NCBI GenBank assembly: GCA_050305515.1
Contig: JBNLFL010000038.1
Location: 1-64,000 of the forward strand
Direction: 5' to 3'
From: JAFGUB01 sp050305515
GTDB lineage: Bacteria > Campylobacterota > Campylobacteria > Campylobacterales > Sulfurimonadaceae
DNA: 64,000 nt
A program made the translations under genes and the position numbers. The notes beneath the pieces are model-generated. The model ran no database searches. It saw nothing but the letters and a program-made list of their open reading frames with translations, and had not been told where the DNA came from. Of this stretch, positions 1-8,003 are shown one piece after another; the first letter of the stretch is position 1; each line of letters opens with the position of its first letter.

Positions 1-96
1 CTGATTCTCGCCAACAAGCTCTACAACCGCGCCGGTGCGGTACTGCTTTTCATACTGCTGGGACTTTTTGTCCAGAATGCGCTTTCTACGCTGTAG
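1..96 (+). pseudogene. C-terminal tail of a membrane protein (runs off left edge)
   Basis: An open frame enters from the left edge and ends at TAG 94-96. The 31 visible residues are a basic turn (KLYNR) followed by a hydrophobic helix (AGAVLLFILLGLFV) and NALSTL. This is the kind of last transmembrane helix seen in cation antiporters of the CaCA type, but 31 residues cannot prove a family. The same tail recurs at 769-864 without a visible gene body, so at least one copy is a duplicated fragment. Whether this copy belongs to an intact gene lies outside the window. Confidence 0.4.
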
Positions 97-127
97 TAGT
101 TAGGCCTACTTAAGAGGATTTATAACG
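1..127. repeat. Direct repeat, left copy (partner 769-895)
   Basis: Positions 1-127 match 769-895 with three mismatches (offset 768). The repeat covers the end of a membrane-protein frame plus a short non-coding tail ending in TTATAACG. The left end is cut by the window edge, so the repeat may be longer. The two copies diverge exactly after TTATAACG. Confidence 0.9.
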
Positions 128-215
128 TTTTAACGCACCAATATGAGACTCGTGTACGGGGCTTATATTGATGGTACCGTGGCTTGTTCAGCAGGCCATT
201 TTCGGCACTTTTAGT
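120..215 (-). other. attC-like site downstream of the antitoxin gene
   Basis: Read on the minus strand, this stretch after the antitoxin stop contains AACAAGCC, then a stem formed by CCATCAATAT and CATATTGG with an unpaired base. It ends ...GTTAAAACGTTATAA, where GTTATAA (126-120) resembles an integron core site. The exact left boundary of the site is unclear. This is inference from shape and position; the core does not fit the strict GTTRRRY consensus. Confidence 0.3.
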
Positions 216-243
216 CTATAGCAGACGGTATGTTCTTTCCATA

Positions 244-513
244 TTATTTCAGAATCTCTTTCACTTTTGAAAAGACCGCGTCTTCGGATACGACCTCACC
301 GTTACGGATATCTTCTTCCGATTGCGAGAGCAGTTTCAGCAGGGCGATAGCATTTCGCATCTCTTCATAGCTTTTCGGGTCCTGTACTACTGCCCGCGCT
401 TCCCCGTTTTGTGTGATGATCATTGGACGGTGCGTTTCGTTGATCTGCTTCAAAACATCTGCGGCTTTGGATTTTAGGTAAGTGACTGGTTTGATGTCGG
501 TTGAAATATTCAT
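244..513 (-). CDS. Phd/YefM-family antitoxin (orphan)
   Basis: The 89-residue product begins MNISTDIKPVTYLK and has the Phd/YefM layout: an N-terminal DNA-binding half (LKSKAADVLKQINETHRPMI), the ITQNGEARAVV strand that contacts operator DNA in the family, then an acidic helical C-terminus that would wrap a RelE/ParE or Doc toxin. The ATG at 513 is preferred over a longer frame from 546 because GGAGG lies seven bases upstream of it. No toxin gene is adjacent: downstream there are only about 115 bp before the direct repeat. An orphan antitoxin may neutralise a toxin elsewhere or act as a repressor. It lies inside the 768-bp repeat interval and looks mobile. Confidence 0.8.
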   Translation of the reverse strand: MNISTDIKPVTYLKSKAADVLKQINETHRPMIITQNGEARAVVQDPKSYEEMRNAIALLKLLSQSEEDIRNGEVVSEDAVFSKVKEILK

Positions 514-575
514 TGTGAATCCTCCGGTCCTAAAACAATACCGCATTCGGACTGATATAGTAAATGTATGGGTCT

Positions 576-632
576 AACGTTTAAAATGAGCAATCAAAAA
601 GCCGCTCGCGGGTTCTTGATTGGCTCCTCTGA
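576..632. repeat. Hairpin element, copy 1 (partner 4787-4845)
   Basis: About 57 bp, nearly identical to 4787-4845, beginning AACGTTTAAAATGAGCAAT and ending CTCCTCTGA. It folds into a long imperfect hairpin: GAG-CAATCAA pairs with TTGATTG-GCTC around a GCCGC/GCGGG tip, with one unpaired base. It abuts GTCTAAC (572-578), whose complement GTTAGAC fits the integron core consensus GTTRRRY. It lies upstream of the antitoxin gene. A terminator or attC-like role is possible. Confidence 0.7.
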
Positions 633-708
633 GACTGTGAAACAACTCCGCCAAATCGTCGAAACATTTCCCGTATCGCTCCATCGCTTCTGGCACCTTT
701 ACATGTAA

Positions 709-864
709 ACCCTTACCACAAGCACTTTTGACATTGCTCTGATGGCCGCGGCATCGTTTATACTGATGCTGATTCTCGCCAAGAAGCTCTACAACCGCGC
801 CGGTGCGGTACTGCTTTTCATACTGCTGGGACTTTTTGTCCAGAATGCGCTTTCTACGCTGTAG
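709..864 (+). pseudogene. Truncated membrane-protein remnant (C-terminus only)
   Basis: An open frame follows the in-frame TAA at 706-708 and ends at TAG 862-864. It reads DIALMAAASFILMLILAKKLYNR and then the same AGAVLLFILLGLFV helix as the fragment at 1-96. Two hydrophobic segments separated by a basic loop suggest the last two membrane helices of a transporter, possibly of the CaCA antiporter type. No start codon with a ribosome site and no upstream gene body exist between 633 and 709, so this is a gene end carried into the island by duplication or recombination. Confidence 0.5.
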
Positions 865-895
865 TAGGTAGACCTACTTAAGAGGATTTATAACG
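769..895. repeat. Direct repeat, right copy (partner 1-127)
   Basis: 124 of 127 positions match 1-127. The 768-bp interval between the copies holds the antitoxin gene, one hairpin element and the rest of the membrane-protein remnant. Identity stops exactly at TTATAACG in both copies, as expected if recombination or cassette joining occurred there. Confidence 0.9.
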
Positions 896-945
896 ATTGA
901 GTTCATCAATAGGTTTTACCTGCTCGATGCAATGACTTGTTATGC
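888..945 (-). other. attC-like recombination site after the STAND gene
   Basis: On the minus strand the site starts GCATAACAAG and ends CAATCGTTATAA, 58 nt in all, directly downstream of the STAND NTPase stop. The inverse core GCATAAC (945-939) is the exact complement of GTTATGC, which lies at the upstream end of the same gene (4789-4783). In integron cassettes the core at the cassette start and the inverse core opening its attC are complementary, so the match supports a cassette. The inner arms pair poorly (GATG) and the right core GTTATAA is off-consensus, hence moderate confidence. Confidence 0.4.
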
Positions 946-976
946 AGTTTGATTCATAATAATATATATTCATGTT

Positions 977-3900
977 TTAATAATCATCTTCCATGAAATC
1001 ATTTTTTTTCTCCCGCTCAATATCGTTTTTCAAGTAGTGAATATGCTGTTCAATTTTTTGTTTATGTTTAATCAATTTTAGACTGTTCATGTGTTTTACC
1101 AGTGACTCGTAATAGTCAACTTCTTTCTGTAATGTTGGTATTCGACTGCCGTTCCAACTTTTCATCATAGGTTCAAGTGATAGTTTTTCAAAAAGTTCGT
1201 ATGATTGATTTTCCTCTAAAAAATGAGCTATAAGTTTTTCTCTCCTATCGTAGCTAAATTCACAAATCAGCTCAAAAATATAAATTATTCGTACTGCATC
1301 GTCAGAGTTTTCTTCAATATATTTTTTCAACAACATATCGGCTTTTTCTTCTATATCTTTTTGATTGTTGTGGTGTAGAAAAAAGCCTTTTAGTATTTCA
1401 CCCTTTCTCCATATCTTACTCGCTTGTTCAGAAGTAAAAATAGCCTCTATAAATCTAAGGAAAATGCTTTCATAATCTGGTCTATTCCAGATTGATGTGA
1501 AATCACCGTGAATGTCATGAGAATTCACATGTCCTTCTTTACTCAAGATTTCATGAATGTACTTTTCGATGAAAGAGTCATCTAAGCTTAATAATTTACT
1601 CAAACCCGCACAATTGTGATCAAAAGTATTTTTTTGATTTACACATAGCAAATATGCTTTTCCCAATAACTCAGTATTGCTTTTAAAATACTCTTCTAAA
1701 TTTTTAAATATATCAGAAAAAGAATTGAAAATAATTTCAAAACCAAATGTGAAATGTTTATTTTCACTCATAGCGCGTTGAGTCAAAATATCTACAACTT
1801 GCAAAAGCATATTTGGCTGAACTGAATTATATTTTTCTAAATAGTCTAAATGATATGGTAACGCTTGCACAATCGAAACTTTATAAAGTTCTAGCAGTTG
1901 TTCCGCATCATGTATTGTGATCTGTTCTTCCGGCAAAACTACAAAAAAGTTAAATACCCAGCTCTCTTTATTTAAGTACTCGTAACGATTTAACAGACTA
2001 AATGCCTCTTCTTTTCCAAGTACCTCAATCAAATCTAGTATATTTAGACTTAGCGCAAAGGGATTGCCCATTTTGAGATATTTTTCCAAGATTTCAATAT
2101 ACAATACGCGATCTTTCTTGGCCAGTATATGGAATAAATCACTTAAATTACTTCTTAGCTTATATAGTTCTCTGGAGTTGTCTGGAAAAAATGAATGGCA
2201 CGCTTCAAGTAGCTGTTCCCATTCCTTCAGTTTGTACGTTTGTACAAACTCGGTCAATCGATTTTTTCTGATAAGCCGTATTTCATCCCAATCGGTTTGT
2301 TCCTCTTTTGGATTTTCCAAAGAAATCTCTACATCATCAAGCATGAGTGTTTTTTCGATTGCAGAGATGAGATGTTGAAAAGTATTTTTTATCTCTAAAT
2401 CATAGTTGATGCCACGTCTGTCAAATTCACTGCAAAGGTCTTGGACGATTTTGCAATGTTCGTATATGGCTGCGTCAAAATAAGTTTGTATAAAATCGAA
2501 GATATTATTGGCGTCCCATTTTTCAATTTCAGAAATACCATATCTGTAACCTAGACCTTCTGGGTATTTTTGTATTAAAGTTTCGATGTCGTTTTTATAT
2601 TTTTCATAACCATACAAGGAAGTGATTTTTTCAAAAATGCTTTTTCTTAAGAATTGAAGTTCATCCGTTTCTGGTAGCTTGTAGAAAGTCATGACAATAG
2701 ACCTGCCTTTTTGTCTATGGTCATCAAATTCAGTTCTGAGTAACTTGCTTGAAATCCGTAAAAACAGTTTTGTTATTAGCTCATTTTCACCATTATCACA
2801 ACGTTCCCAAAGGGTATCCACTAAGAGCTGCTCTTTTACATAATTGTTTCGCCAACTACCATGTTGATAGCCAAAACTGTCTGCAAGCACAGTTATGACT
2901 TCAGATAGCTTCGATGGTTTTTTTTCAAAATAGCCAATAATCAATTCGATTGCAAATCTCATATTCTCCGAGTAATCATGCCTGAAAACAGCGAGCCGAT
3001 TTAAAAGTTCGTCAACGGTCTTTGTGTTGATCTTTTGCCAGAAGTCCAATGAATCACAATCAATATTTTCTGCTTCAATGCTGTCGATCTTGCTCACAAA
3101 ATAAGCTAGAATGTCTGTTTGCTTCAAAAACCAAAATACATTCATAACAGCGAATAAGTCTGTTTCATTTTCTTCTAATCGAACCCACAACCTATTCACT
3201 GGTTCACGAAGTACGTTTATGATGTGCTGTGAGTCAAAAGTATTTAACAGAGGGTTCAATATATCTACAAACCTTCCTTTATAACTAGGAAAAAAGTGTT
3301 CTAAAAAAGTATCTACTTTAATTTTTTGATCTACGAAAACTATTTTGTAGAATAGATATGTCGATAAAATTTGATCAGATACTTTGACGACATCATTCTC
3401 ATATAGGTCAACAATTTCCAGAACATTCAATTTTTCTACACTCTTCCACAAGTTAGTAATTGAAACTCCAAAGGCCTTTTCCAGCAAATTCACCTGTTGA
3501 GTATTGGCTTTATCTACAACTCTAAAAAATGCAATAATGGCAATACACAATAGTAAATCAGATTGTTCGAAAGCATCAATATCCTCTTTTACTCTTGAAA
3601 AATATTCATTGTAAAGAGTTGTTACATCATATATAGCATCGAGTCTGTTTTTTTCTTTAGCAATTGAAGCCGCCATAAGGGCTAAACGTGGATTTCCTTG
3701 TGATATGTCTGCAATTCTTTCGAGGTAAGCAGTGTTGGTGATGCCGTATTCGTGTTTAACAATATCTTGAATTGATTCATCTGGTAGCCGTTTTAATTCA
3801 ATTTCGGTATGACTAATGTTACTTGGAATTTTAGAGACAATTTTTTCTTTTGCGTAATCCCTCACGGAAGCAACTATTTTTAGACTACCATTTTTGATTT

Positions 3901-4747
3901 TCTCCCCAAAATACTCCTGAAAATACTCTAAAGCGGCATGTACCCTATTGATGTCATCAATTAAAACAAGATAATATTCAGACTCGTCATCAAAATATGC
4001 TTTCATATCGTCAAAGATATTTACGCCTCTGTTCAAGATAGCCTTGAAAACAAAACCATGTTCTCCTGAATATTGTAGACAAGATTCAAGTGCAAATTTT
4101 GTTTTTCCAACACCTGATGATCCTGTAACTAAAACAATTGCATTAGAATTTAGACACTCTTTAAATTCCTCAACTTCAGTTTCTCTTTTTTGTAATGTAG
4201 TATTCAAAGAAGTGGAATATTTATTTGCGTCATATGTATTTATAAAATCGTCGTAATTTAAAATCTGACCACTGTCTATAGAAATATTTAAAAATTCTTT
4301 TGCAATTGTTGGGTAGGTATTAGTCAACTCTTGTGCAATCAATGAATTTCCAAAAAAAGTGCAACCAGTATCTCTTGCTTTGCAGTAATCAGAAAGTATT
4401 TTAATTTCCTCTGGGTTGAGGTCTGAATTGCAAGCCAAAATGATTTTTTCAATTTGATTTACAGGTATTCCTGTTTTCTCTTCGTCAAAACATTTTTCCA
4501 AGTCTTTCAAAAATTTTTCAGTAATTTTTGTTTTTTGTGTTGTGTACTCCATAAACACATAGTAGCCATTTCCTAATATTGCGTAACTATCTGGGGTACC
4601 TTTAGTTGGCTTATCCTCTCCAGTTTTTGTACCATTTGAATGAACCTTATAGGAAAACTTTTTAAATAAAAGGTTATCCATGAGCTTATGAAACTTAGTA
4701 GCATCTATTTCTTGTAATTTTTTTTCAACTTGATTTATTTTTGACAT
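977..4747 (-). CDS. Nuclease-STAND NTPase, candidate Avs-like antiphage defence protein
   Basis: The 1256-residue protein has a PD-(D/E)xK nuclease-like N-terminus: GTPD (D53) followed by YVFMEYTTQK (E67, K72), the catalytic spacing of Mrr/Cap4-type enzymes. A STAND-type P-loop module follows: Walker A GSSGVGKT at 209-216, Walker B LVLIDD at 260-265, a sensor-like ASVRDY near 293 and GNPRLAL near 351, typical of STAND NTPases. Residues from about 400 to the end are helical with no recognised domain; in Avs proteins this part binds a phage protein and triggers oligomerisation and DNA cleavage. The ATG at 4747 is preceded only by a weak GAGAAG. The gene is AT-rich compared with the core genome and flanked by attC-like sites, both signs of transfer. 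The family assignment is from motifs, and the phage target is unknown. Confidence 0.75.
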   Translation of the reverse strand: MSKINQVEKKLQEIDATKFHKLMDNLLFKKFSYKVHSNGTKTGEDKPTKGTPDSYAILGNGYYVFMEYTTQKTKITEKFLKDLEKCFDEEKTGIPVNQIEKIILACNSDLNPEEIKILSDYCKARDTGCTFFGNSLIAQELTNTYPTIAKEFLNISIDSGQILNYDDFINTYDANKYSTSLNTTLQKRETEVEEFKECLNSNAIVLVTGSSGVGKTKFALESCLQYSGEHGFVFKAILNRGVNIFDDMKAYFDDESEYYLVLIDDINRVHAALEYFQEYFGEKIKNGSLKIVASVRDYAKEKIVSKIPSNISHTEIELKRLPDESIQDIVKHEYGITNTAYLERIADISQGNPRLALMAASIAKEKNRLDAIYDVTTLYNEYFSRVKEDIDAFEQSDLLLCIAIIAFFRVVDKANTQQVNLLEKAFGVSITNLWKSVEKLNVLEIVDLYENDVVKVSDQILSTYLFYKIVFVDQKIKVDTFLEHFFPSYKGRFVDILNPLLNTFDSQHIINVLREPVNRLWVRLEENETDLFAVMNVFWFLKQTDILAYFVSKIDSIEAENIDCDSLDFWQKINTKTVDELLNRLAVFRHDYSENMRFAIELIIGYFEKKPSKLSEVITVLADSFGYQHGSWRNNYVKEQLLVDTLWERCDNGENELITKLFLRISSKLLRTEFDDHRQKGRSIVMTFYKLPETDELQFLRKSIFEKITSLYGYEKYKNDIETLIQKYPEGLGYRYGISEIEKWDANNIFDFIQTYFDAAIYEHCKIVQDLCSEFDRRGINYDLEIKNTFQHLISAIEKTLMLDDVEISLENPKEEQTDWDEIRLIRKNRLTEFVQTYKLKEWEQLLEACHSFFPDNSRELYKLRSNLSDLFHILAKKDRVLYIEILEKYLKMGNPFALSLNILDLIEVLGKEEAFSLLNRYEYLNKESWVFNFFVVLPEEQITIHDAEQLLELYKVSIVQALPYHLDYLEKYNSVQPNMLLQVVDILTQRAMSENKHFTFGFEIIFNSFSDIFKNLEEYFKSNTELLGKAYLLCVNQKNTFDHNCAGLSKLLSLDDSFIEKYIHEILSKEGHVNSHDIHGDFTSIWNRPDYESIFLRFIEAIFTSEQASKIWRKGEILKGFFLHHNNQKDIEEKADMLLKKYIEENSDDAVRIIYIFELICEFSYDRREKLIAHFLEENQSYELFEKLSLEPMMKSWNGSRIPTLQKEVDYYESLVKHMNSLKLIKHKQKIEQHIHYLKNDIEREKKNDFMEDDY

Positions 4748-4786
4748 AAATTAGCTTCTCGCTTATTTAATTTGATGAGTATGCAT

Positions 4787-4845
4787 AACGTTTAAAATGA
4801 GCAATAAAAAAAGCCGCCCGCGGGTTTTTGATTGGTCTCCTCTGA
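4787..4845. repeat. Hairpin element, copy 2 (partner 576-632)
   Basis: Nearly identical to 576-632. It sits between the stop of the 223-residue gene (4855) and the start of the STAND gene. GCATAAC at 4783-4789 reads GTTATGC on the minus strand, the candidate cassette core that is matched by the inverse core at 939-945. The GCCGCCCGCGGG centre gives a stable hairpin followed on the minus strand by CTTTTTTT, so it could also act as a terminator for the upstream gene. Confidence 0.7.
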
Positions 4846-4854
4846 TTTGCCAAC

Positions 4855-5526
4855 TCAGTCATGTTTATTCTTTGGTATTGATAAGAATGATGGCTTCTCT
4901 TTATGGTGATATCTATTTTCAATTGAGTTTTGAATAAAATCTTCTTCGCGTGCGACAAACTTGTAACGTTTGATAGAATCAGGAATATTTCTATCATGGG
5001 GCCAATACTCTTGGTTTATCGATAAAGCAAAAAGGCCGATGTCCTCTTCACTTAGTGACCAACATATTTTTGAGATAGAAGTTCGAATTTTTGATAATTT
5101 TTTTAATGTCTCATCATGTGATAGATTTTTTTTTGATTCTAGTCGATCAATCGCCAATAAAACTCGACGAATCCTGTCCGGATCACAATGAGATTTTTTA
5201 CTTTCAATGATTTTAGTTTCTTTCACTCCATTTTTGATGATCTCACTTTGAACCAGCTCTTTTAAAGACTTTGCATCTTTTATCATATAGTCAATCCCTG
5301 AACGGAAAGAGCCATATTGCCCAATAGCTATGTAAATTGTTCCCAGTATCCATAATGTGACTTTTATACTTCCTTCTTCAAACCGTACATGAATGATAGT
5401 TTCTTGACCATAGATAAGATTTGCGTATTTAGAAACAAGTTGTTTGAAGTAGAGTTCTGATTCTTCAATATTGATGTCATCAAACTTCAAGTCGAAATGG
5501 AATTCCATACCTGCGATATTTGCCAC
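4855..5526 (-). CDS. Uncharacterised protein with one hydrophobic segment, accessory island
   Basis: The 223-residue product is not assigned to a family. Residues about 55-75 are hydrophobic (VTLWILGTIYIAIGQYG), followed by SFRSGIDYMIKDA. The second half is charged and helical with no recognised motif. I recall this IYIAIGQYGSFRSGIDY type of segment from hypothetical proteins in genomic islands, but know no function. The start is GTG at 5526, with AAGGAAAATA just upstream and a TATAAA-like box further up. It precedes the STAND gene on the same strand with about 107 bp and a hairpin element between, so it could be its own cassette or a partner. Confidence 0.6.
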   Translation of the reverse strand: MANIAGMEFHFDLKFDDINIEESELYFKQLVSKYANLIYGQETIIHVRFEEGSIKVTLWILGTIYIAIGQYGSFRSGIDYMIKDAKSLKELVQSEIIKNGVKETKIIESKKSHCDPDRIRRVLLAIDRLESKKNLSHDETLKKLSKIRTSISKICWSLSEEDIGLFALSINQEYWPHDRNIPDSIKRYKFVAREEDFIQNSIENRYHHKEKPSFLSIPKNKHD

Positions 5527-5751
5527 TATTTTCCTTGACGAGAGTTAACTATTTAATATCCTACATTTTATACAAAACGGCCTGATAGAAGCATATTGTT
5601 ATCCAACAAAAAAAATCTATAACTATTTTAAAAATCATTGCAATAAGCCATCAAATTTTGATAATAAAAGATGCAAAAGCGCTAAAGCAATAAGCACTTA
5701 CATGTAAAGAAGTTTTAGTCTATCGATGCAATAAAATGCGTTTGAAAGAGG
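5527..5751. other. Intergenic boundary between island and mrdA operon
   Basis: 225 bp, AT-rich. It holds the promoter region of the island gene to the left and one TTACATGTAA palindrome (5698-5707). An 11-mer TTTTAGTCTAT at 5713-5723 also occurs at 209-219 near the island's other end. No gene or RNA was recognised. It marks the change from island to conserved operon. Confidence 0.6.
5698..5707. repeat. TTACATGTAA palindrome (intergenic copy)
   Basis: Perfect 10-bp palindrome between mrdA and the accessory island; one of 21 copies in the window. Confidence 0.95.
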
Positions 5752-7536
5752 TTAGTTCGTTATATAGCCGTATTCGAGCAGCTTGTCAAAAATCCGTGAG
5801 GTAATGCCGCCTGCGGCTTGTCCGCCGTGTCCGCCGTGTTCTACGAGAACCGTTACCACATATTGCGGATTTTTTACCGGTCCGTAAGTTGCCAGCCAGG
5901 CATGCGAACGCTGGTAGTACTCCATCTCATGCTCTTTAAGGCGCTTTTTTGTCTCCTGAGAGATTCCGATAACCTGTGCCGTACCGGTTTTTCCCGCGAG
6001 GGTAACCTGCGAGTCGATATAACCCGAAGCCGTGCCCATGGGATGATTGCACACTTCAGCCATTGCATGCTGAATATGTGGCAGGTTATGTTTTTCTCGT
6101 GCTGTAAGTACGGATTTTGACTCGGCCGGTACCGGAGTGTCACCCAACAGACGTGCCACACGGGGTATTGGTAATTTTCCGGTTGCCATCAATGCGGTAA
6201 ATTGCGTTACCTGAAGCGGGGTGACCAGAAATGACCCCTGCCCAATCGAGGTATTGAGCGTCTCTCCAATGTACCACGGCTGGTTGTAACGTTTGCGTTT
6301 CCAGATGCGGCTGGGAACCGTACCTATGAACTCATTGGGAATGTCAATTCCGGTTTTGTCTCCAAGCCCGAATGCTTCGAGCCGTTCGCTCATGGTGGCA
6401 ATGCCGACTTTCAGGCTCCCTTTGTAGAAATAGTCATCGCAACTTTCGCGAATCGCTTTGTTGATATCGGTTTCGCCATGTCCGGTATGTTTCCAGCAGC
6501 GAAAATTACGCTTTCCGAACTCCATCGTACCGGTACAGAAAAACTTGCTCCAGGGTTGCAGTTCGGAAGAGATGAAAATCAGCCCCATACCGGGTTTGAT
6601 GACCGAACCCGGAGGATAGAGTCCGTTGGTGATCTTGTTGGTAAAGGGGGTGTCGATGTCATTAATAAGATCATGCCACGCCTCCGTAGTGATGCCCGTG
6701 GCAAAAGTATTAAGGTCATATTCCGGATAGCTGCCCGCGGCAAGGACCGCTCCGTCTGTTGACATGACGACAACGGCACCGGCAAGTCCTTCGAACAGCT
6801 TCGAGATATCTTCCTGCAGGCGCATGTCCAGATTCAGTGTCAACCTGTGGTTTTCATCAGGCGGCGTGTTGCTGATCTCTTCGATCTCCTCGTTATAGGC
6901 ACTGACTTTAATAAGACGCTCTCCGGGATTTCCCTGAAGATAGCGGTTGTACTGCTTTTCAATACCGCTTTTTCCGACATAGCCAATCAGCTTGAGCAGC
7001 GGGTCCTCTTCAACATCTTTTTTACTGGCACGGGAGACATACCCTATCATGTGTGCTGCGATCTTTCCGTAGGGGTAATAGCGCTGCGAAGCCGGAAGAA
7101 TCTTGATTTTTTCACGCAGATTCAAAAAAGAGAAGACGGGAAGAATCTCTTCATAGGAGATAAAATCCGCAATCGAAATAAAATGGTGGTTGTAATAGGA
7201 GTCTTTTTTAAGATAGCGCTTGAGCATGTCATCATAGTCAAGTGAAGGCAGATACGATATTAGCGTCTGCAACTCCTCCTCGAGAATTTTTCTTTCGGAA
7301 GGATCGCTCAGGTGCGGCTCCAGTACGATTTTAAATCCGAGCTTGTTGATAGCGATGGGATTGCCGTTACGATCGAAAATATTGCCCCGGATGGGTGTAA
7401 TCAATTCAGACTTGATGGTGTTGTTGTCCGAGAGCGCATCATAATAGGCGTTGGACTGGACTGAAAGGTAAAAAATACGCACCAGCAGTGCCACCCATAT
7501 CAGTGAAAAGATCAGAAGGATAATTTTAATTCTCAT
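5752..7536 (-). CDS. mrdA: Penicillin-binding protein 2 (peptidoglycan D,D-transpeptidase)
   Basis: This class B PBP cross-links peptidoglycan during cell elongation together with RodA and MreBCD at the inner membrane. The 594 residues show an N-terminal anchor (IILLIFSLIWVALLV), a PBP dimerisation domain starting at RGNIFDRNG, and the transpeptidase domain with the serine motif GSVIKPG near residue 310, SCDDYF as the second motif and KTGTAQ near residue 510. The length is normal for PBP2. The gene is last in the long minus-strand operon and its start overlaps the MreD-like gene by four bases (ATGA), so translation is probably coupled. Confidence 0.95.
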   Translation of the reverse strand: MRIKIILLIFSLIWVALLVRIFYLSVQSNAYYDALSDNNTIKSELITPIRGNIFDRNGNPIAINKLGFKIVLEPHLSDPSERKILEEELQTLISYLPSLDYDDMLKRYLKKDSYYNHHFISIADFISYEEILPVFSFLNLREKIKILPASQRYYPYGKIAAHMIGYVSRASKKDVEEDPLLKLIGYVGKSGIEKQYNRYLQGNPGERLIKVSAYNEEIEEISNTPPDENHRLTLNLDMRLQEDISKLFEGLAGAVVVMSTDGAVLAAGSYPEYDLNTFATGITTEAWHDLINDIDTPFTNKITNGLYPPGSVIKPGMGLIFISSELQPWSKFFCTGTMEFGKRNFRCWKHTGHGETDINKAIRESCDDYFYKGSLKVGIATMSERLEAFGLGDKTGIDIPNEFIGTVPSRIWKRKRYNQPWYIGETLNTSIGQGSFLVTPLQVTQFTALMATGKLPIPRVARLLGDTPVPAESKSVLTAREKHNLPHIQHAMAEVCNHPMGTASGYIDSQVTLAGKTGTAQVIGISQETKKRLKEHEMEYYQRSHAWLATYGPVKNPQYVVTVLVEHGGHGGQAAGGITSRIFDKLLEYGYITN

Positions 7537-8003
7537 AGCAGCTGGATCAATAGAAATTCAATAATTATATAGTAAATCATATAGCTTCCGAAAACCGGAA
7601 TCTCGAAAAGAAAAATTTGCGAAAGCAGCATCATAAGCAGCGTATATCCGACGTACGCGAGTATGACGTAGAACATCCTGAGGCACGATTCGCATACAAT
7701 GTACTGTTTAAGCAGTGGTATCAGCAACCGGTAAAGCAGTACAAAATAGAGAAAGGTGCTCAGAAAAAGGTAGCCTTTTTCAGCCTCGAAAATAACCAGC
7801 ATCGCAATGATGACAAAGAGAGAACGCGTATCTTCGCGCTCGTAGGCCTCCATCATCAGAACAAAGAGCAGACCCAGCAGTGGCGGCAGCAGAAGGTAGA
7901 GACTGCTCAGACTCTCATAAACAAGAAAGAGCGGCAGGCTCCAAATCGGTATCAGAGTGTTTTGATAAGCGCGATTTCGTTGCATACCGGAAAGTGCTTG
8001 CAT
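7533..8003 (-). CDS. MreD-like rod-shape membrane protein
   Basis: The roughly 156-residue hydrophobic protein has five or six predicted membrane segments (LYLLLPPLLGLLFVLMM, LFVIIAMLVIF, FLYFVLLYRLLIPLL, MFYVILAYVGYTLLMMLL and a hydrophobic C-terminus). Its position immediately upstream of mrdA with a four-base overlap is where MreD sits in rod-shape operons, and the size fits, so a role in the elongasome is inferred. Sequence alone does not prove MreD. The start is uncertain: ATGs at 8003 and 7985 and a TTG at 8012 all lack a clear ribosome site and lie inside the preceding acetyltransferase gene. Confidence 0.6.
   Translation of the reverse strand: MQALSGMQRNRAYQNTLIPIWSLPLFLVYESLSSLYLLLPPLLGLLFVLMMEAYEREDTRSLFVIIAMLVIFEAEKGYLFLSTFLYFVLLYRLLIPLLKQYIVCESCLRMFYVILAYVGYTLLMMLLSQIFLFEIPVFGSYMIYYIIIEFLLIQLL

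Noticed and set aside
4767..4997. 76-residue frame over the hairpin element and the end of the 223-residue gene
   Set aside because: It overlaps a better frame on the same strand with a clear ribosome site and has no domain of its own.
1..5750. Prophage or transposon explanation for the island
   Set aside because: No transposase, integrase, terminal inverted repeats or phage structural genes are visible in this stretch.
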